64,000 bases of DNA, taken from Exophiala sp. HKRS030. Taxonomy: Eukaryota > Ascomycota > Eurotiomycetes > Chaetothyriales > Herpotrichiellaceae. Location of the stretch: positions 6,079,665-6,143,664 of the forward strand of contig JAHWDD010000003.1 of the NCBI GenBank assembly GCA_023897205.1. The letters run 5' to 3'. Positions 14,229 through 25,916 of the stretch are shown piece after piece (the stretch's first letter is position 1; every line of letters begins with the position of its first letter). Under the pieces are notes generated by a model. That model was not told where the DNA came from. It was given only the letters and a program-made list of their open reading frames with translations, and ran no database searches. The translations under genes and the position numbers were made by a program.

Positions 14229-15758
14229 TCACGCCTTGACGCACTCAATTACTGCAACATCAGTGGCTAGGCTCTTGTGTATGCCGACCACTTTCAACCC
14301 TGCACTGGAAGCCAGTGCTTCAAACATTTTCTCGGTTCGCTCTTTACCACCGAGGTTGAGCATGCAGAGATCTGTCCAGGCATTCAAAGCAGTTGGAGGA
14401 TTGGGCATGATCTGCTCTGTGATCAGGACTTTTGAATCCTCGCTCATAGCATCGGCAAGATGCGAGAGGATAATGCGATCGTTGTCGTCGGACCAGTCGT
14501 GCATGCAACGTCGGATATAATAGACAAGAGCACCTGCAAAGAAGAAGAAAGGAGAAGAGAGTCAGTGATATGGAGAAGGCGGCTTGGGCAGAAGAACCAG
14601 GGCGTCTCACCTTTGACGGGATTGGGCTGGAAGAAGTCATGTGGAATCTTTGTGACTTCTTCGAAACCAGGCTCGTTGATCTGGTTAACTTCATCGATAA
14701 CTACTTGACGGTCCTGCAGCACTAGCCTTTTTGCTGGAATCTCTGGGAACGCTGCAAGGATCCGTTTGAGGGCCTGTCCTTTACCCCCACCGACATCAAC
14801 AATCAGTGGTCTATCCTCAGGGCCCTCCACTTTGGCAATCCAGCTGAAATCATACATTCCTGTGACTGGGAGCACTTCGTCCAGCGTGTTCATGCTCCGG
14901 TTGAAATCCGATTGTCGCTCTGGATATTTGCTGATGACTTCCCAGAAATTCAAGTGCTCATCGCCCCAAGCGAATGAATGCGGGTTATAATTGCCCAGCT
15001 TGGGTTCCTTCAAGCCGTACTTGTCGAAAAATTGAGGCCATTGAGACCACGGCACCATTGCTTCATCGAACCTGCACCACCAACAACTTAGAACCAGGTT
15101 AGACAAGGCGAACATGGTACATTACATGATTTGGAAAAAGACACCCTGGGCATTTCCATGCACATAGAGCTTTGAAAGCCTGGTATGTGCAACGTGGTCT
15201 TCTCCGATCTGTTTCAGGAAGCCTTTCTCATATCAGAAAAAACAGCAGTGCATCATACAAAGGGTTTCACAAACCAGTCGCCACCAGCATCCAGCTCAGA
15301 CGGGCTGCAGCAATTAGTTGTCTTTCCAGGCCAGTTTGGATATCAAGACATACTGATGAGCGATTCCTCAGCACCGAGACTTTCCGCCAAATCCTTGTAG
15401 GAAATGCTGCCCTCGAGCGGGATCTTGTCAAAAGCTCGGAGTTTCATCAACATACGAAGAGCCCCATCTCTGCCATCTGGAAACAGTTCTCAGCCGGAAG
15501 AAAACTATGTCAATGCACTACTCAATCACTTACATGTGTAGAGAACTCATAGGGAGTCTCTCCGGGCTCGCGGATGACGTTTATGATTTGTCTGGCGGCA
15601 TTGACCACCCGTTGACGCAATAGCAGACCTTGCTGGCCCGAAGGATCTTTATAATCTTTTGCGGCGGTGGAAATTTGCTTCGTAAGGGAGGTCAAAGATT
15701 CGACAAGTTCGTCCGTTGCGGCGTCGAGAGCAAGAGGGGTCTCTTCTACGGAACCCAT
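14229..15758 (-). CDS. SAM-dependent O-methyltransferase (plant/fungal COMT-like), one apparent frameshift
   Basis: Six exons: 15758-15534, 15476-15354, 15304-15275, 15222-15126, 15071-14611 and 14533-14229. Family marks are the dimerisation region in exons 1-4, the SAM-binding motif LIVDVGGGKGQ, DFFQPNPVKGA, and the catalytic block RRCMHDWSDDNDRIIL, whose His is the expected general base. The end, DVAVIECVKA, is complete. Exon 2 reads correctly only if one base is added in the C4 run at 15462-15465 (G4 on the coding strand). With that base every later splice phase fits and the product is about 413 aa, the family norm; without it exon 2 hits a stop a few codons on. It probably methylates a phenolic hydroxyl of a secondary metabolite; the substrate is unknown. 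Consensus error and a true lesion are both possible. Confidence 0.82.
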
Positions 15759-17165
15759 GTTGTGGACGAGAAACCTCAAGGCCTGGGATTCGAAAGTGGA
15801 ATGAGTGTAAGAACGAAGATGCAATTACAGATGATGGTTTTGTTGTTCTAACATACAAAGCCGGCCTCGCCTCTCGTTAAAGCCATATGGTCTCTCTCCA
15901 TACGAGGGATCGGAGCCCATTGCTGATCTGGTCGAAACAACCTGGACAGTATCAACAAACAGGTGTGAGGGCAACGCAGGTGTGCCAGGGAGTTTGATAT
16001 GCACGCAGGCTGCTCTGGCATAAGCGCAAATACTGCCCATGCCCCGCAGATGGTCGTATTCACATCCATTCGAGCAAGATCAATGAGACACATATTGTCG
16101 ATGACTCGATTGGTCCGCTTATCGGGGAAGCAGCTACGAGCACAGAACGGTCCATCTTGGCAATTTTAGGATGCCGTAGTTGGATGCAGCCTGCCTCGCG
16201 AAGAACAATTGAGCACATCAACCGTTGTCCGATCAAAAATGACTGGTCACAACGAAAAGTCTTGCTTCTGAGCTTCTTGGGTACTGAGAAGTGTCCACTC
16301 ATGATCGCGGGGCTTGCTTCTGCCGGAGCATCTTTCACTTCGGGAGGATCGAAGCATTCGTCCGGTCCCCCACTACCCTTATGGTTGCGACCTCGCTTCA
16401 ACCCGTCTTTCTTCAGCAGATTATCTTGAAAGAGATATGCAGTCTGAGCTATCATTTATCGAATGACTATTGGAGGACACCATTACTGATATCGACTTTT
16501 ACGGTTTGATTGCGTAGACCAAGTCTGTTCTCGTTAGTGTGAAGGGGAAAAGCATTCCGGACGGTAAGGTTGGTTGGCTTCGGCTTGGAGCGGACCGAGC
16601 CTTGCAAGAATAGAACGAAGCCCACATTATCTTTCATTCCCGGACCATCAGATCGATTGTGTGGACTGAGATTTCATCACAATCAAAAAGAGCTAACGAA
16701 ACTAGAAAGATCATCCCACGGCCATGTCAGACTATGCTTCTTGCAGTGCATAGAACACCTGCGAATCGCGGCTTGAGCAACAAGATCCTTGTGCTGCCCA
16801 GTTGAGAGCATTGAAGAATCCAACGAAACAGGTGGCTTATTTTCAATGATGGTTTGTTCGGCTACTTAAAGGCTCATCCGAATGGTTGGCCTTGCAGAAA
16901 CAGCATATTGACCGAAAGTATGTGCCTGCCTCACATTACCGAAGCAATCAGAATGTTGGGCCAGTCCGTCGTCGCGACTGCTTGTCCACATTCAACGCGA
17001 TCGATTTTATTCTCTCTTTGCTGTGTTTGTAGATGAAGGACACCTTGGCCATTCTTGAGTTGCGTGCTCACGCGATATTGACCCTCAATCAACGACGCCA
17101 GCAACTCATTGTCTTGCATACGACATCAGATCAGTCAAATATACCGTTCACGGTGGAAAGCTTCC
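15759..17165. other. Divergent intergenic region between the O-methyltransferase and the LaeA-like gene
   Basis: 1.4 kb holding both promoters. A 131-codon minus-strand frame (16060-16455) and an overlapping 81-codon frame exist, but I recognise no domain in either and they lack the codon pattern of neighbouring genes. I do not call a gene here. Confidence 0.45.
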
Positions 17166-18530
17166 ATGGCGGATGCCCCAGGAGACATCAACAGCCCACT
17201 CGTGGAGGCACCAATTGAGCCAGATGTAAGTCAGACACTTCTCTAGGGGATTTGTTATTAAAACACAAGCGCAGTCCGACCCAGAAGACGAAGGCTTTGC
17301 AGAATCAGCGTGAATATCTCTCCTGCCCCTAAGATGTACACACTGGTTAATGGGCGAATAAAGCACATCGAACTACTGCACTACGATCGAGTCGGAAATC
17401 AAGAATGGGAGATTGGAAAACGGGCGTATCTACGCAGCTTACGGACAACACGGCGAGTTTGAATGAGTTCCCCTGTGGACCGCGACCTCTAACGGCGTCC
17501 AGAATACGGCTTGCCCGTTGATGAGTTTGAGCTGGACCGCATCGACATGAACCACGCGAAATACAGCTTATTGCAAGGTAACAAGCTATTTCTTGCGCCA
17601 TTGCCACCAGATCCGCAGAAAATCTTAGATATAGGGACGGGTACAGGTATATCTCCTGACGCACAAAACTGACAACATGGGTCTAACATTTCAATCCAAG
17701 GAATATTTGCCAGCGACATTGCAGACATGTTCCCCTCAGCGGTTGTCATTGGAACAGACATCTCACCTATGCAGCCTTCTTGGTATGCTTCAGCGTCTTT
17801 GCCAAGTGCAAATCTCACATTCCCGTAGGGTTCCCCCGAATTGTCATTTCGAGATTGATGACGCCGAGGCGGAATGGACATATGCAGAGAATTCATTCGA
17901 TTACATCCACGCTCGAGATCTGTACCACTCCATCAGGGATTGGCCGCGACTTATTAGCCAAGCATATAGGTACGTTTCTTTATCATGACCCCTCAAACTA
18001 CGAATGACTTATGTTTAGTCATCTCAAGCCTGGCGGATTTCTGGAGCTTGCTTGCGTCTGGCCAGTCCCCAAGAGCGACGATAACAGCTTACCTGAGACA
18101 TCTGCGTATTTAGAGGTATGCATGACATTCCAGGAAATCGCAGAGAAAATTGGTGCCGCGCCTGACGCTCCACTCAACTATAAATCATGGATCACCGAGT
18201 CTGGGTTTTCGAATGTTCACGAATATATCTTCAAAATTCCCACCTCACCATGGCCTCGAGATCCGAGATTGAAGAAAGTCGGAGCACTAGAATTGATGAA
18301 TGTAATGGAAGGAGCACAGGCTTTCTTGCTTCGAGGCTACACCAACAACCTAGGCAAGACAAGAGAGGAATTGGAATTACTGCTGATGGAGATGAGAAAG
18401 GAGCTTATGCATCAGCGATTTCACAGTTATGTTTCATTGTGAGTTCTCTTGGATATTATGTTAAGAAGGCCGCGCAAATGTTAACGTGTTTTTCAGCGTT
18501 GTCGTGTACGGCCAGAAGCCGCTGACTTGA
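17166..18530 (+). CDS. LaeA-like SAM-dependent methyltransferase
   Basis: Eight exons: 17166-17225, 17275-17309, 17364-17452, 17503-17646, 17701-17782, 17829-17969, 18019-18438 and 18497-18530; phases close to 334 aa. The acidic N-terminus (residues 1-32) is followed by the ENGR-x-Y signature, DEFELDRIDMNH, the SAM motif KILDIGTGTG, and then IGTDISPMQP, DDAEAEWTY, FDYIHARDLYHSI and HLKPGGFLELACVWP, the order seen in LaeA and TAM-type methyltransferases. Such proteins are often tied to secondary metabolism, either as enzymes or as regulators. The third intron (17453-17502) begins with GC: a GT donor four bases downstream gives the wrong frame, while the GC donor restores the family spacing ENGR-IY-AA-Y-GQ-H-EY-GL-P exactly. 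The gene is divergent from the O-methyltransferase. Whether it regulates this locus is inference. Confidence 0.85.
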
Positions 18531-19510
18531 TCTCCGGATCTCTGGACTTTGTTCAGGGAGTCAGTTTATTTACTGTCCCCTGAGGCTCACAATTCTGTTA
18601 TCGAATGCATCTCTTATACTCTGGGTAATGGTCTTGCTCACACACCGCTATGGGATTCCCGGACGGTTTTGATTTTTACTGGCAGAATAAATTTGAATCC
18701 ACCCGACCAGGCTGCGGAAAGGATAATGCAGAAAAAGAGGCTAACGTGGGACACGAAAAGTATGTTGAGGTCTACATAGTGACCGTAGCTAAGTTTGGTC
18801 TTCAGCTATGCTCGCTCATCTTACTCTGGCTTTCTGTGTCTACATGGCTAAGATCGTACAGGTTACGGGAGGGGAATCCATTTCATACTCGATGTCGTCT
18901 TAGCTCGGCATTTTGAGATGTCCCATCCTGAACTCTGTGCAATCGTATGAAAGCCATAGTCGATCTCAAACGCCTATTGTCTTGTCGTAAGCTCCCATAG
19001 TCTGCTCCCATAAACCAAGAATAAGATGAGACCCGCGACACACTGGCCATATCACCAGAGCTAGAACGCTCTAGTGTGACTCATGGGCTTTGTTGCATTC
19101 GTTCCCCACTCGTGGTCGGATTCCAATCAGCATGTGTACGCGGAGGTCATTAATCGTTCTCATTTGACAATCCGCTCCCATGGTACCGTTGTGGTGAGCC
19201 GATACTGGCGCATCGCATGTTGACATCCAACCGGACAGTGGGTCTAGGTTATATTGACGGACAGTGGATGTTCTGCAGAGAATCACCAACCGCTTGTACT
19301 TTTGCTAGTGGCAAGGGGAATTAATTCCGGCATAGTAAAGCAATAGGGATGAAACCTTTTGAAGGCCTTCGAAGCTTGACCCAGCCGTATGCCGAGTTCG
19401 TCATATCCATAATCGTCCCATGAAATGTGTAATCGCTCTCCCCCTCGAACGCCAGATAATACCCCGTGATACAAGATTGAGACCCCGAAGGCGTAGAGAA
19501 TAATGTCGAA
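18531..19510. other. Intergenic region, convergent
   Basis: About 980 bp between the 3' ends of the LaeA-like and SelK-like genes. Only short, unconserved frames are seen. Confidence 0.5.
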
Positions 19511-20010
19511 TCAGCCACAACTTCCACACTCTGGCTCCCTGATATCGTTGACCTGACCTAACCGTCTCCCACTCCCACCAGCGCCGCCCCATCCACCACC
19601 ACCACCACCTCTACCACCGGTAACACCACCACTACCGCCACCGCCTAATCCCCATCTTGCGCCACTTTGCGGTGTATTTCCTCGTGCTGCGCCCGCCCCT
19701 GGACCCCGGGTATTGAACGAACTAGCCTGTGCCGCCGCGTACGGGTCGAAACTGAACAATGTCACTAGATATAGGCCGAGGAAGTTGTAGATGTCGGAGC
19801 CGAGGCGGGATGCGCGAGCGGTGAGAGGTGGTCTACAAGAAGTAAATGTGCGTTAGTTTTGAGGTCCTGATGCGCCGGAATAGGGGGTCCAAGGAGGGAG
19901 GGGGAAAGAAGGTATACATACGTCTCTAATACGTGGCCGGAAGAGGAAATGTAGCGGGCTTTCGCGGGCGGTTTGGCGGGATTGTTTGGCGGAGATGATG
20001 GAGAGGACAT
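19511..20010 (-). CDS. SelK/SelG-family small membrane protein, Cys form
   Basis: Two exons, 20010-19922 and 19832-19511, code 136 aa. The N-terminal RYISSSGHVLETPPL, the single hydrophobic segment IYNFLGLYLVTLFSF (about residues 48-62), the long Gly-rich tail and the C-terminal GRRLGQVNDI followed by CGSCG match the selenoprotein K/G family layout. These are ER membrane proteins linked to ERAD and palmitoylation in animals. The position occupied by selenocysteine in animal SelK is Cys here, as expected since most fungi lack the Sec machinery. The gene ends TGT-GGC-TGA. It is a core cell-biology gene sitting within the accessory block, so it may mark a break between two metabolic modules. The function in fungi is poorly known. 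Confidence 0.75.
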
Positions 20011-20760
20011 GTCGTGTCGTGTCGTGGTGTGTTGCGTTGATTTGGGTCTTGCGTTCCGTTGCCAGATGTTCTGGATGGTGTGATAGAGTGACGTTGAAGG
20101 GGATCGACTTCTGTATCACAGGTCTTGTGTTTGATCTGACTTCGCGTTCAAGATTCTAGGGATGATCACTCCGATACCACGTGGCGGGTATCGAAGGAAG
20201 TAGTGGAGGTTTGGCGCAGGGCGGTGTGTAAAGGACGAAGGACTTCGAAGAATGAGGGAAGAGAATGTAGGCGACGTAGCTAACTTGTGATTGTAAGGGC
20301 AGGAGATTATGTTCCGGGAATGAGATCGGCCGGACTGGTGATGTTGAATGCATGAAGTGCCTTGTGCAGTGACACTTAGTGTCTATTTAGCAAGACTAGG
20401 CCGCTAGCGTCAAGCATGTCACTTAGGCAGACACTAAGAGCTTAGCGTCTCATTATATGTCAGTGCCGCTTTACCATCTGAGTTGAGACAACTCTTCATT
20501 TCTCTTACTCTGTGCTCGCGGAAGATATTCTTTAAGAGAAGTAGTTGTTCGGATGGCTGAATATCATGTTTTATTCATGGAGTCATCCATATTCTCATCA
20601 TTCCTCAAAGTCTATTCCATTGCGTGCCAATTTGAGCTTTCTTCTCCCAAAGCCAGGCCATCGCAAAATCAAACACTGCTTCATATTTACAATCCATCCA
20701 TATCAATGCAATGATTCTTCGAACTCCGGCGACGGAGAGGTATATCTCAAGCGTTAGCTT
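20011..20760. other. Intergenic region (750 bp)
   Basis: This holds the promoter of the SelK-like gene (minus strand) and the 3' side of the MFS transporter gene. A short near-direct repeat of GTGTCTATTTAGCAAGACTAGG-like sequence with ACACTAAGAGCTTAGCGTCT lies at 20380-20455. Nothing else is recognised. Confidence 0.5.
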
Positions 20761-22302
20761 CTAATAGGCGTAGAAAGTTCGCGACTCATCATTGCCACGC
20801 CTGATCTTCCTGTTCTCGGCCATCAGCCAGAACCTCATTCCCCAGGCACAAGCGATGGACACACCTGCAAATCCCACCATGCTGCTGAAACCCATGGCAT
20901 ACCGTGGGCCATCGCTTTTTGGCCAAAGGTAGGCGCAGTAAATGTAGGCAGCATTTGCCAAGACGTTAACCAGTGAGTATGCGACAGCCTTCTTCTCAGG
21001 CGTTTGAGAGGTGGTTGCAGAAACCCAACCTAGGATCGGCGCACCAACGCCATAAGCACCCGTAGCATACAGAAATGTAGCAGTATAGCGTGCGGCACTG
21101 TTGGTCGTCGCGACAGAGATGACAAAACCTACCACAGCAAGTCCCAGGCCTGCAGTGATGTGCCAAGTCCGCTCATTGAAGTGCCCTGAAGAATGCGCAA
21201 AAGGAATTCCGATCAGGCCGGATACAAAGTATGGAGGAGCGGTGAGAAGAAGAGAGATGGTTCGGTTGCCACCTGCAATTCCCAGAGAGTTGACAATGGT
21301 TGGGAAAAAATTGTTGAAGGAGCAAGCCGAGATGTGAGTGTTCTGCATGAGGCAGAATAGCCAGACCTTGGGGTCACTGAGAGCTTGTTTGAGTCCAGCC
21401 CAAACAGTGCCGCGTTCTTTCATGCCCACGGTGTCGCGGCGAATTCTCTCCACCGCTAGGATGCGTTCCTCTGGTGTCAGCCATCTAGTCACGCTGGGGT
21501 CGTCTGGTAACAACCAGAAACCAAAAATGGCAATTCCAAATGTGACGCTACCCTCGACAATGAACAACCACCTCCAGCCTGAGATGCCATGTGCTCCATC
21601 GAGTGTGGCGAACGTGGCTGCTGCAATGAGCCCCGAGCAGCCAGTTGAGACAACTTGTCCCGTGTATAGAAGTGCAATCCTGGTGGCTAATTCCTTCCGG
21701 GTATAAAAGATTGACAACAGATACAGGGCACCAGGATAATATGGAGCCTCGACAAAACCCAACATGAATCGAGTCGCATACAGGCCTTGATAGTTCTGGA
21801 CCAAAGCTGTGCAAGCAGAGATTATCGCCCAACCGATCATACAGGCTGAGAGGTAAATAGACGGACGGGTCTTGGTGAGGAACATGTTGGACGGGATCTG
21901 CATGAGGAGATAACCAACAAAGAGGATCGAGATGGCAGTGTTGTACTCGACCCCTTGAGGTTCAAGTCCTCCTCCAGAGTGTTCAATCGAGCTTGCGGTA
22001 GAGCATTGCGGTCCAAATAGTTGAGGAAGTACATCGCCCACAAGATTGGCTATGTTGATGTTAATGCCACGACCAGTCTATAGAGAATGTAGACGAGGGC
22101 TTACCATTATTCTGTAATCGAGCTTCCTCACGAGAGCAATCTCGGCAGGATCTGTCTTGGCCGAAGCACCGGAATAGTCTCCTTCAGGTAGACCACCTTC
22201 CGCTTGAGCTTTCTCATTGTGCGACATAGTTGAGAAGACGTCGACCTTCTCGCCGTACTCTTTTATGGCAGGTTCGCTATCACGGACGGATTTGGAGGTC
22301 AT
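20761..22302 (-). CDS. MFS transporter, Dal5/allantoate-permease type, one apparent frameshift
   Basis: Two exons: 22302-22105 and 22049-20761. The N-terminal tail is hydrophilic (about 60 aa). RKLDYRIMPILWAMYFLNYLDRNA is the hallmark start of TM1 in the anion:cation symporter branch, followed by ILFVGYLLMQIPSN, YYPGALYLLSIFY and GWRWLFIVEGS. Length with one added base is 495 aa with about 12 TM segments, the family norm. The break lies in the C4 run at 21951-21954 (coding strand AAGGGGTCGAG): one more G gives LKGVEYNTAIS, the expected sequence, while the frame as written stops a short way on. Relatives import small organic anions such as allantoate, nicotinate, pantothenate or tartrate-like acids. 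The substrate here is unknown, and uptake rather than export is the better guess. A candidate operator lies 268 bp upstream. Confidence 0.85.
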
Positions 22303-23096
22303 GTTGAAGGTAGTGGCTTTTAGTCCAGGTAATTTGTATAAACTGATGACTGGTGTCCGAAGTCCTGAATATATGGCGATGGTTTGAGATCCATGCTGGG
22401 AACTGGGCATTTATATACGCAAAACACGCACCATTGCATGATTCCATTTTCCGGGGATGTTTGGAGCAATTTACTGGGGTCAAAGGATGGAATAGGCTCA
22501 TGATAGCCTCGAAACAATTCATGTGCTGTGGATCTTGTGGAAGGCGCATTAAACCGGGTGAGGTTGGTACGGAATAAGGTCTTAAGCCGAGTTGTCGCCA
22601 CATTCGAGCAGGGTCCTGGTGCGGTCGAACTCTAAGCCGATGGGATACTGTGAGTATTGTCAAACTGAGTCTTCAAGCGGCCTTCGTTGCAAATGAAAAC
22701 TAAATCTTTTTTGCGGGCTACTCAGGTGGACGACGAGATATGTGCCGGACTATGCCACAACTTCGTTTTACCAGCTGACGATTCTACTATGGGTTGAGTA
22801 ATAGGGCAAGCCCAGCACTGGGCAGTCTACAACAGCATTTTCGGGCCGAAACCGATTGCTGTGAAGTTGCAGATCGACAGGGAGAAAATGTGCGGCTCAA
22901 CGAGTTAATGTGTTACATACAATACTCCCTCTCAGGTTCGTGGCACCCCGGCAACCTTGTTGCTAGAAAGGGAGCATGTGGCTACACGACAAGCAATTAT
23001 GCATAATAATACACGTAACCTTTGTCAGATCATGCTCCTCGAGCACAGTGTAAAGGGGCCTTCAGAAATTCCGGGTTGCCAAAGATACAAACCTTT
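22303..23096. other. Intergenic region between the transporter and the regulator
   Basis: About 790 bp holding the transporter promoter and the 3' end of the regulator gene. Its one clear element is the CGG...CCG palindrome at 22570-22589. Confidence 0.5.
22570..22589. promoter_or_regulatory. Candidate Zn2Cys6 operator upstream of the MFS transporter
   Basis: The sequence is CGGAATAAGGTCTTAAGCCG. Outer CGG and CCG triplets and inner TAAG and CTTA are symmetric about 22579/22580. It lies 268 bp before the transporter ATG. A near copy with one more base in the centre lies at 25917-25937. CGG triplets in inverted order are the classic half-sites of Zn(2)-Cys(6) dimers. Binding by the adjacent regulator is inferred. 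Confidence 0.55.
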
Positions 23097-25562
23097 TTAC
23101 TGAAAGCTGGTAAAATCTCCAGTCTCGTCGAAAATCCAGTCAAAGTCACCTAGATTGTTTAGCGACTCCAGGACGTTGTTGTTCCACATCTCGACATCCG
23201 GTACTCTCACACCTGGTTGGGAATCAACTAGTATTTGTTCATCGCCCAAGAATTCCAGATTTACGCGGGCAGACTCGCCCTGATCCGACTCTCGCGGGAG
23301 AGCAAGCTCGAGAGCTTCCAAAGTTCTCACTGCCTCTTTTACAGGTAGCATGTAAGTCCCGTTGTATGAGAACTTTTCGCTATATCGGTCGTCTGAGGGG
23401 TACGCCTCGAGGATTGATCTTGCTTTTGCGACAACCCTTCGGCTATTTGCACTATTCGATAGACCATCTATCGGTGGGATCACCGGAGTGCAATGTAAGT
23501 ATATGTGCATCAAAGCACACTGAAACACTAGCGCTGGACCCGATGGGCACTTATTTTGGAGCCACGAGCCCAGAATATCGTCGCTGAGTTGCTCAATAAT
23601 AGACGTGCAGGAAGTAACACAGTTCTTCAGACTCGTGCAGAACTCAGGCGTCGAAGTGTCGAAAGTAAGGCCGGGCCGATGAATAAGCATCATCGCTATG
23701 TTTGCCAAAAGTTGCAACCAACAATTGATGAAGACATGGCCTTCACGATTTCCATCATCAAAAGATTGTCTAGTAAAGAAGCCGATCTCAAACGCATTGA
23801 CATGCGGGTATGAGTTGAAAGCATGGTTCCAAACACGAAGATCTCGATCTAAGCGTGTAATTTTCTCAGCTCCTCCCCTCCGCGCTGTTGTTGTATAAAG
23901 TTGCTCCAGAATTGTGGAGATCTTCTTTCCCAAGAGAATGGACTGATTGAAGAAGAATATGGGTGTGATCTCTCCCGGCAATGGATGAGAAAGGTTGATA
24001 TCATTTGTATCCACCAGCTCGCAATCCGTAGGCATGTCGTTATCAACATCGGTATCGGATATTAGACGGGGAAGTCCATGTACCACCGAAGTAATTCTGG
24101 CAAATGTTCAGCATTCGTCCTCATAGTAGTTGATGCCTGTGAGCAGTTCGCCCGCATCAACATCAATATTTTAACGAGACTTACTTGTCAAAATTGTAAA
24201 CCCACCACCACATACGTCGTCGCAATTCCACTTTCCCAGCGCAATATTTGAATCTTCTGTCGTGACGATGCAAGCCTAGAGAGTGAGCTATACGAACCAA
24301 CAAACCATTTAGCTGCACCAGCCAGAGACTTTGCCCAGATAATTGAACATAGAATGCGAAGAGGATTAATGACTGAAGGGCTGGCAAATCGGCATGAGAC
24401 GCAACCGGAGTGAGCAGTCGATATGCCAACTTGACATGGTTCTTTGTCGCTTCCTCGGCAGAATAAGTCTCCTCACCTCCCTCTCGGCTACCGATTTGGT
24501 TGATAGCCAGCACCATGGCAAGCTTTTGCGCAGTTACAAAGTCGGTTTTGACGCTATTGAGATCTCGTAACTGAGAAAATAATCTCTCAATGTCCAATAC
24601 AAATTCTTTCCGGACAAGTACAGGGCAAAAGCTTTGCCAGGTTTCTAGGAATTCGTCGACTTGACGGACATAGTAGAATTGTGGCAGTGGAAAGGCTTTC
24701 CGGGTTTCCTCTAGAAGGGAGGGAGCTGCTTCAACCGCCGCACCCGTTGCCATTTGACAAATCTCGGATAATTCGATGCTTCCTATGGTTGTCGGCTGGG
24801 AAAGATACAAGCTGAATGAAGCCTCACCGAAACGTTGATTGTAGTTGAGAGAGGATTGAATAGCAGCTTCCTCTACTCGCATGACAAAGTGGACCCCAGT
24901 AGTCGATCCGGCGAAGCGACCAACTCCGCTTTGATCATGAACAAGACGGCCCATGTGCTTGATCATATACATGGATCTGTCAGGTAGGGAAGCCCCTGCA
25001 TCACTCGAAGGATCATGCAGGGGTGAGGTCGCGAAGACGTTAGGTGGTTGATGAGCAATTCGTGTAAGCTTTCTAGGCCTGGCTGGCACCTGTTGCAACT
25101 GTCGTTCCGATTCGAGCTCTTGTCGCAGGCTTTGAACGGCTGCTTTCTCGGCTTGGAGTTTTTCGCGAAGCTCTGCATTCTCATCTCGCAGGCTCTGGAG
25201 CAAGTTGTCTTCGTTACTAGTAAATCTAGAGCCAGGATAGTCAGATGTGATCCCACAGATGAGGAGGCGGAGTCGAAATCTTGGCTATCATCCTAGCCAA
25301 AGTGCGCATCGTCTGCTTACCCTCGAATTTTGGTCTTCCTACGCAGAATCGTGGATGCTGCGCAAGGCTTCTGTGCGGCGACACAATTACTGCACTTTTA
25401 CAGATCAGATTGAGCCCACCACTAGAGCTGGCGACTGACCGATGGCAGATCTCCATCACATTTGATCTTTTTGGCTCTGCAGCGATCACAGACTTGCCCA
25501 TTCTTTCTTGGAGATGGTTGAACAGTTCTGGACAGCGGAGAGGAGTCGCTCTCTTCGTACAT
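23097..25562 (-). CDS. Zn(2)-Cys(6) transcription factor with Fungal_trans domain (regulator 1)
   Basis: Four exons: 25562-25440, 25394-25321, 25225-24185 and 24096-23097; phases close to 745 aa. The six zinc-binding cysteines are residues 25, 28, 35, 42, 45 and 52 (C-X2-C-X6-C-X6-C-X2-C-X6-C). The fourth cysteine is formed only if intron 1 ends at the AAAAG acceptor (25395), not at the CAG four bases further on. A leucine-zipper-like coiled coil follows (about residues 70-105, LRDENAELREKLQ). The Fungal_trans region spans about 230-420, with LLVRIAHSLGLHRHD and RRRMWWWVYNFDK. An in-frame TAA just upstream supports the start. The gene is divergent from the lyase gene across 577 bp that carry two CGG/CCG palindromes, which suggests pathway-specific control of its neighbours. 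Intact. Confidence 0.88.
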
Positions 25563-25745
25563 GCTGAGACGTTGGGAAGATAGTTAGCGGCTTGTCACTG
25601 GGCCCTTCATCCTTCACATCGTGTATGCTGGTGAGATAGGATGAGGTGCAAGGCACTTTTGCATGAGGTCAATCTGGGGTTACCCCAAGGAACGTGGACA
25701 ACAACGCCAACCTAAAAGCGGTTTATTTGGACGTACTCCGTATAA

Positions 25746-25755
25746 CCGCATGCGG
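25746..25755. promoter_or_regulatory. CCG-N4-CGG palindrome
   Basis: CCGCATGCGG is a perfect 10-bp palindrome with everted CGG triplets four bases apart, the spacing used by Leu3-type Zn2Cys6 proteins. It sits 184 bp upstream of the regulator 1 ATG. A 10-bp palindrome can arise by chance, so support is modest. Confidence 0.35.
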
Positions 25756-25916
25756 AGAACTTTCCGAACAGCAGCACGGTTTGAAGACATGGACTTTCCC
25801 CTCTTCACTGCCAATCGAAATACCTACTTCTGCAAAATGTATCGGAACAACCGCGGATGTTGTAAGGCTGTCTTTGAGCCCCGCGCTGCTGGGTGGGTGG
25901 TGGACCGGGATAGGAC

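Noticed and set aside
16060..16455. 131-codon minus-strand frame between the two methyltransferases
   Set aside because: No conserved motif, and a second frame on the same strand overlaps it; likely random.
16575..16600. CGG-N11-CCG (Gal4-like spacing) between the two methyltransferases
   Set aside because: A single occurrence with no internal symmetry, and it does not match the regulator 1 motif.
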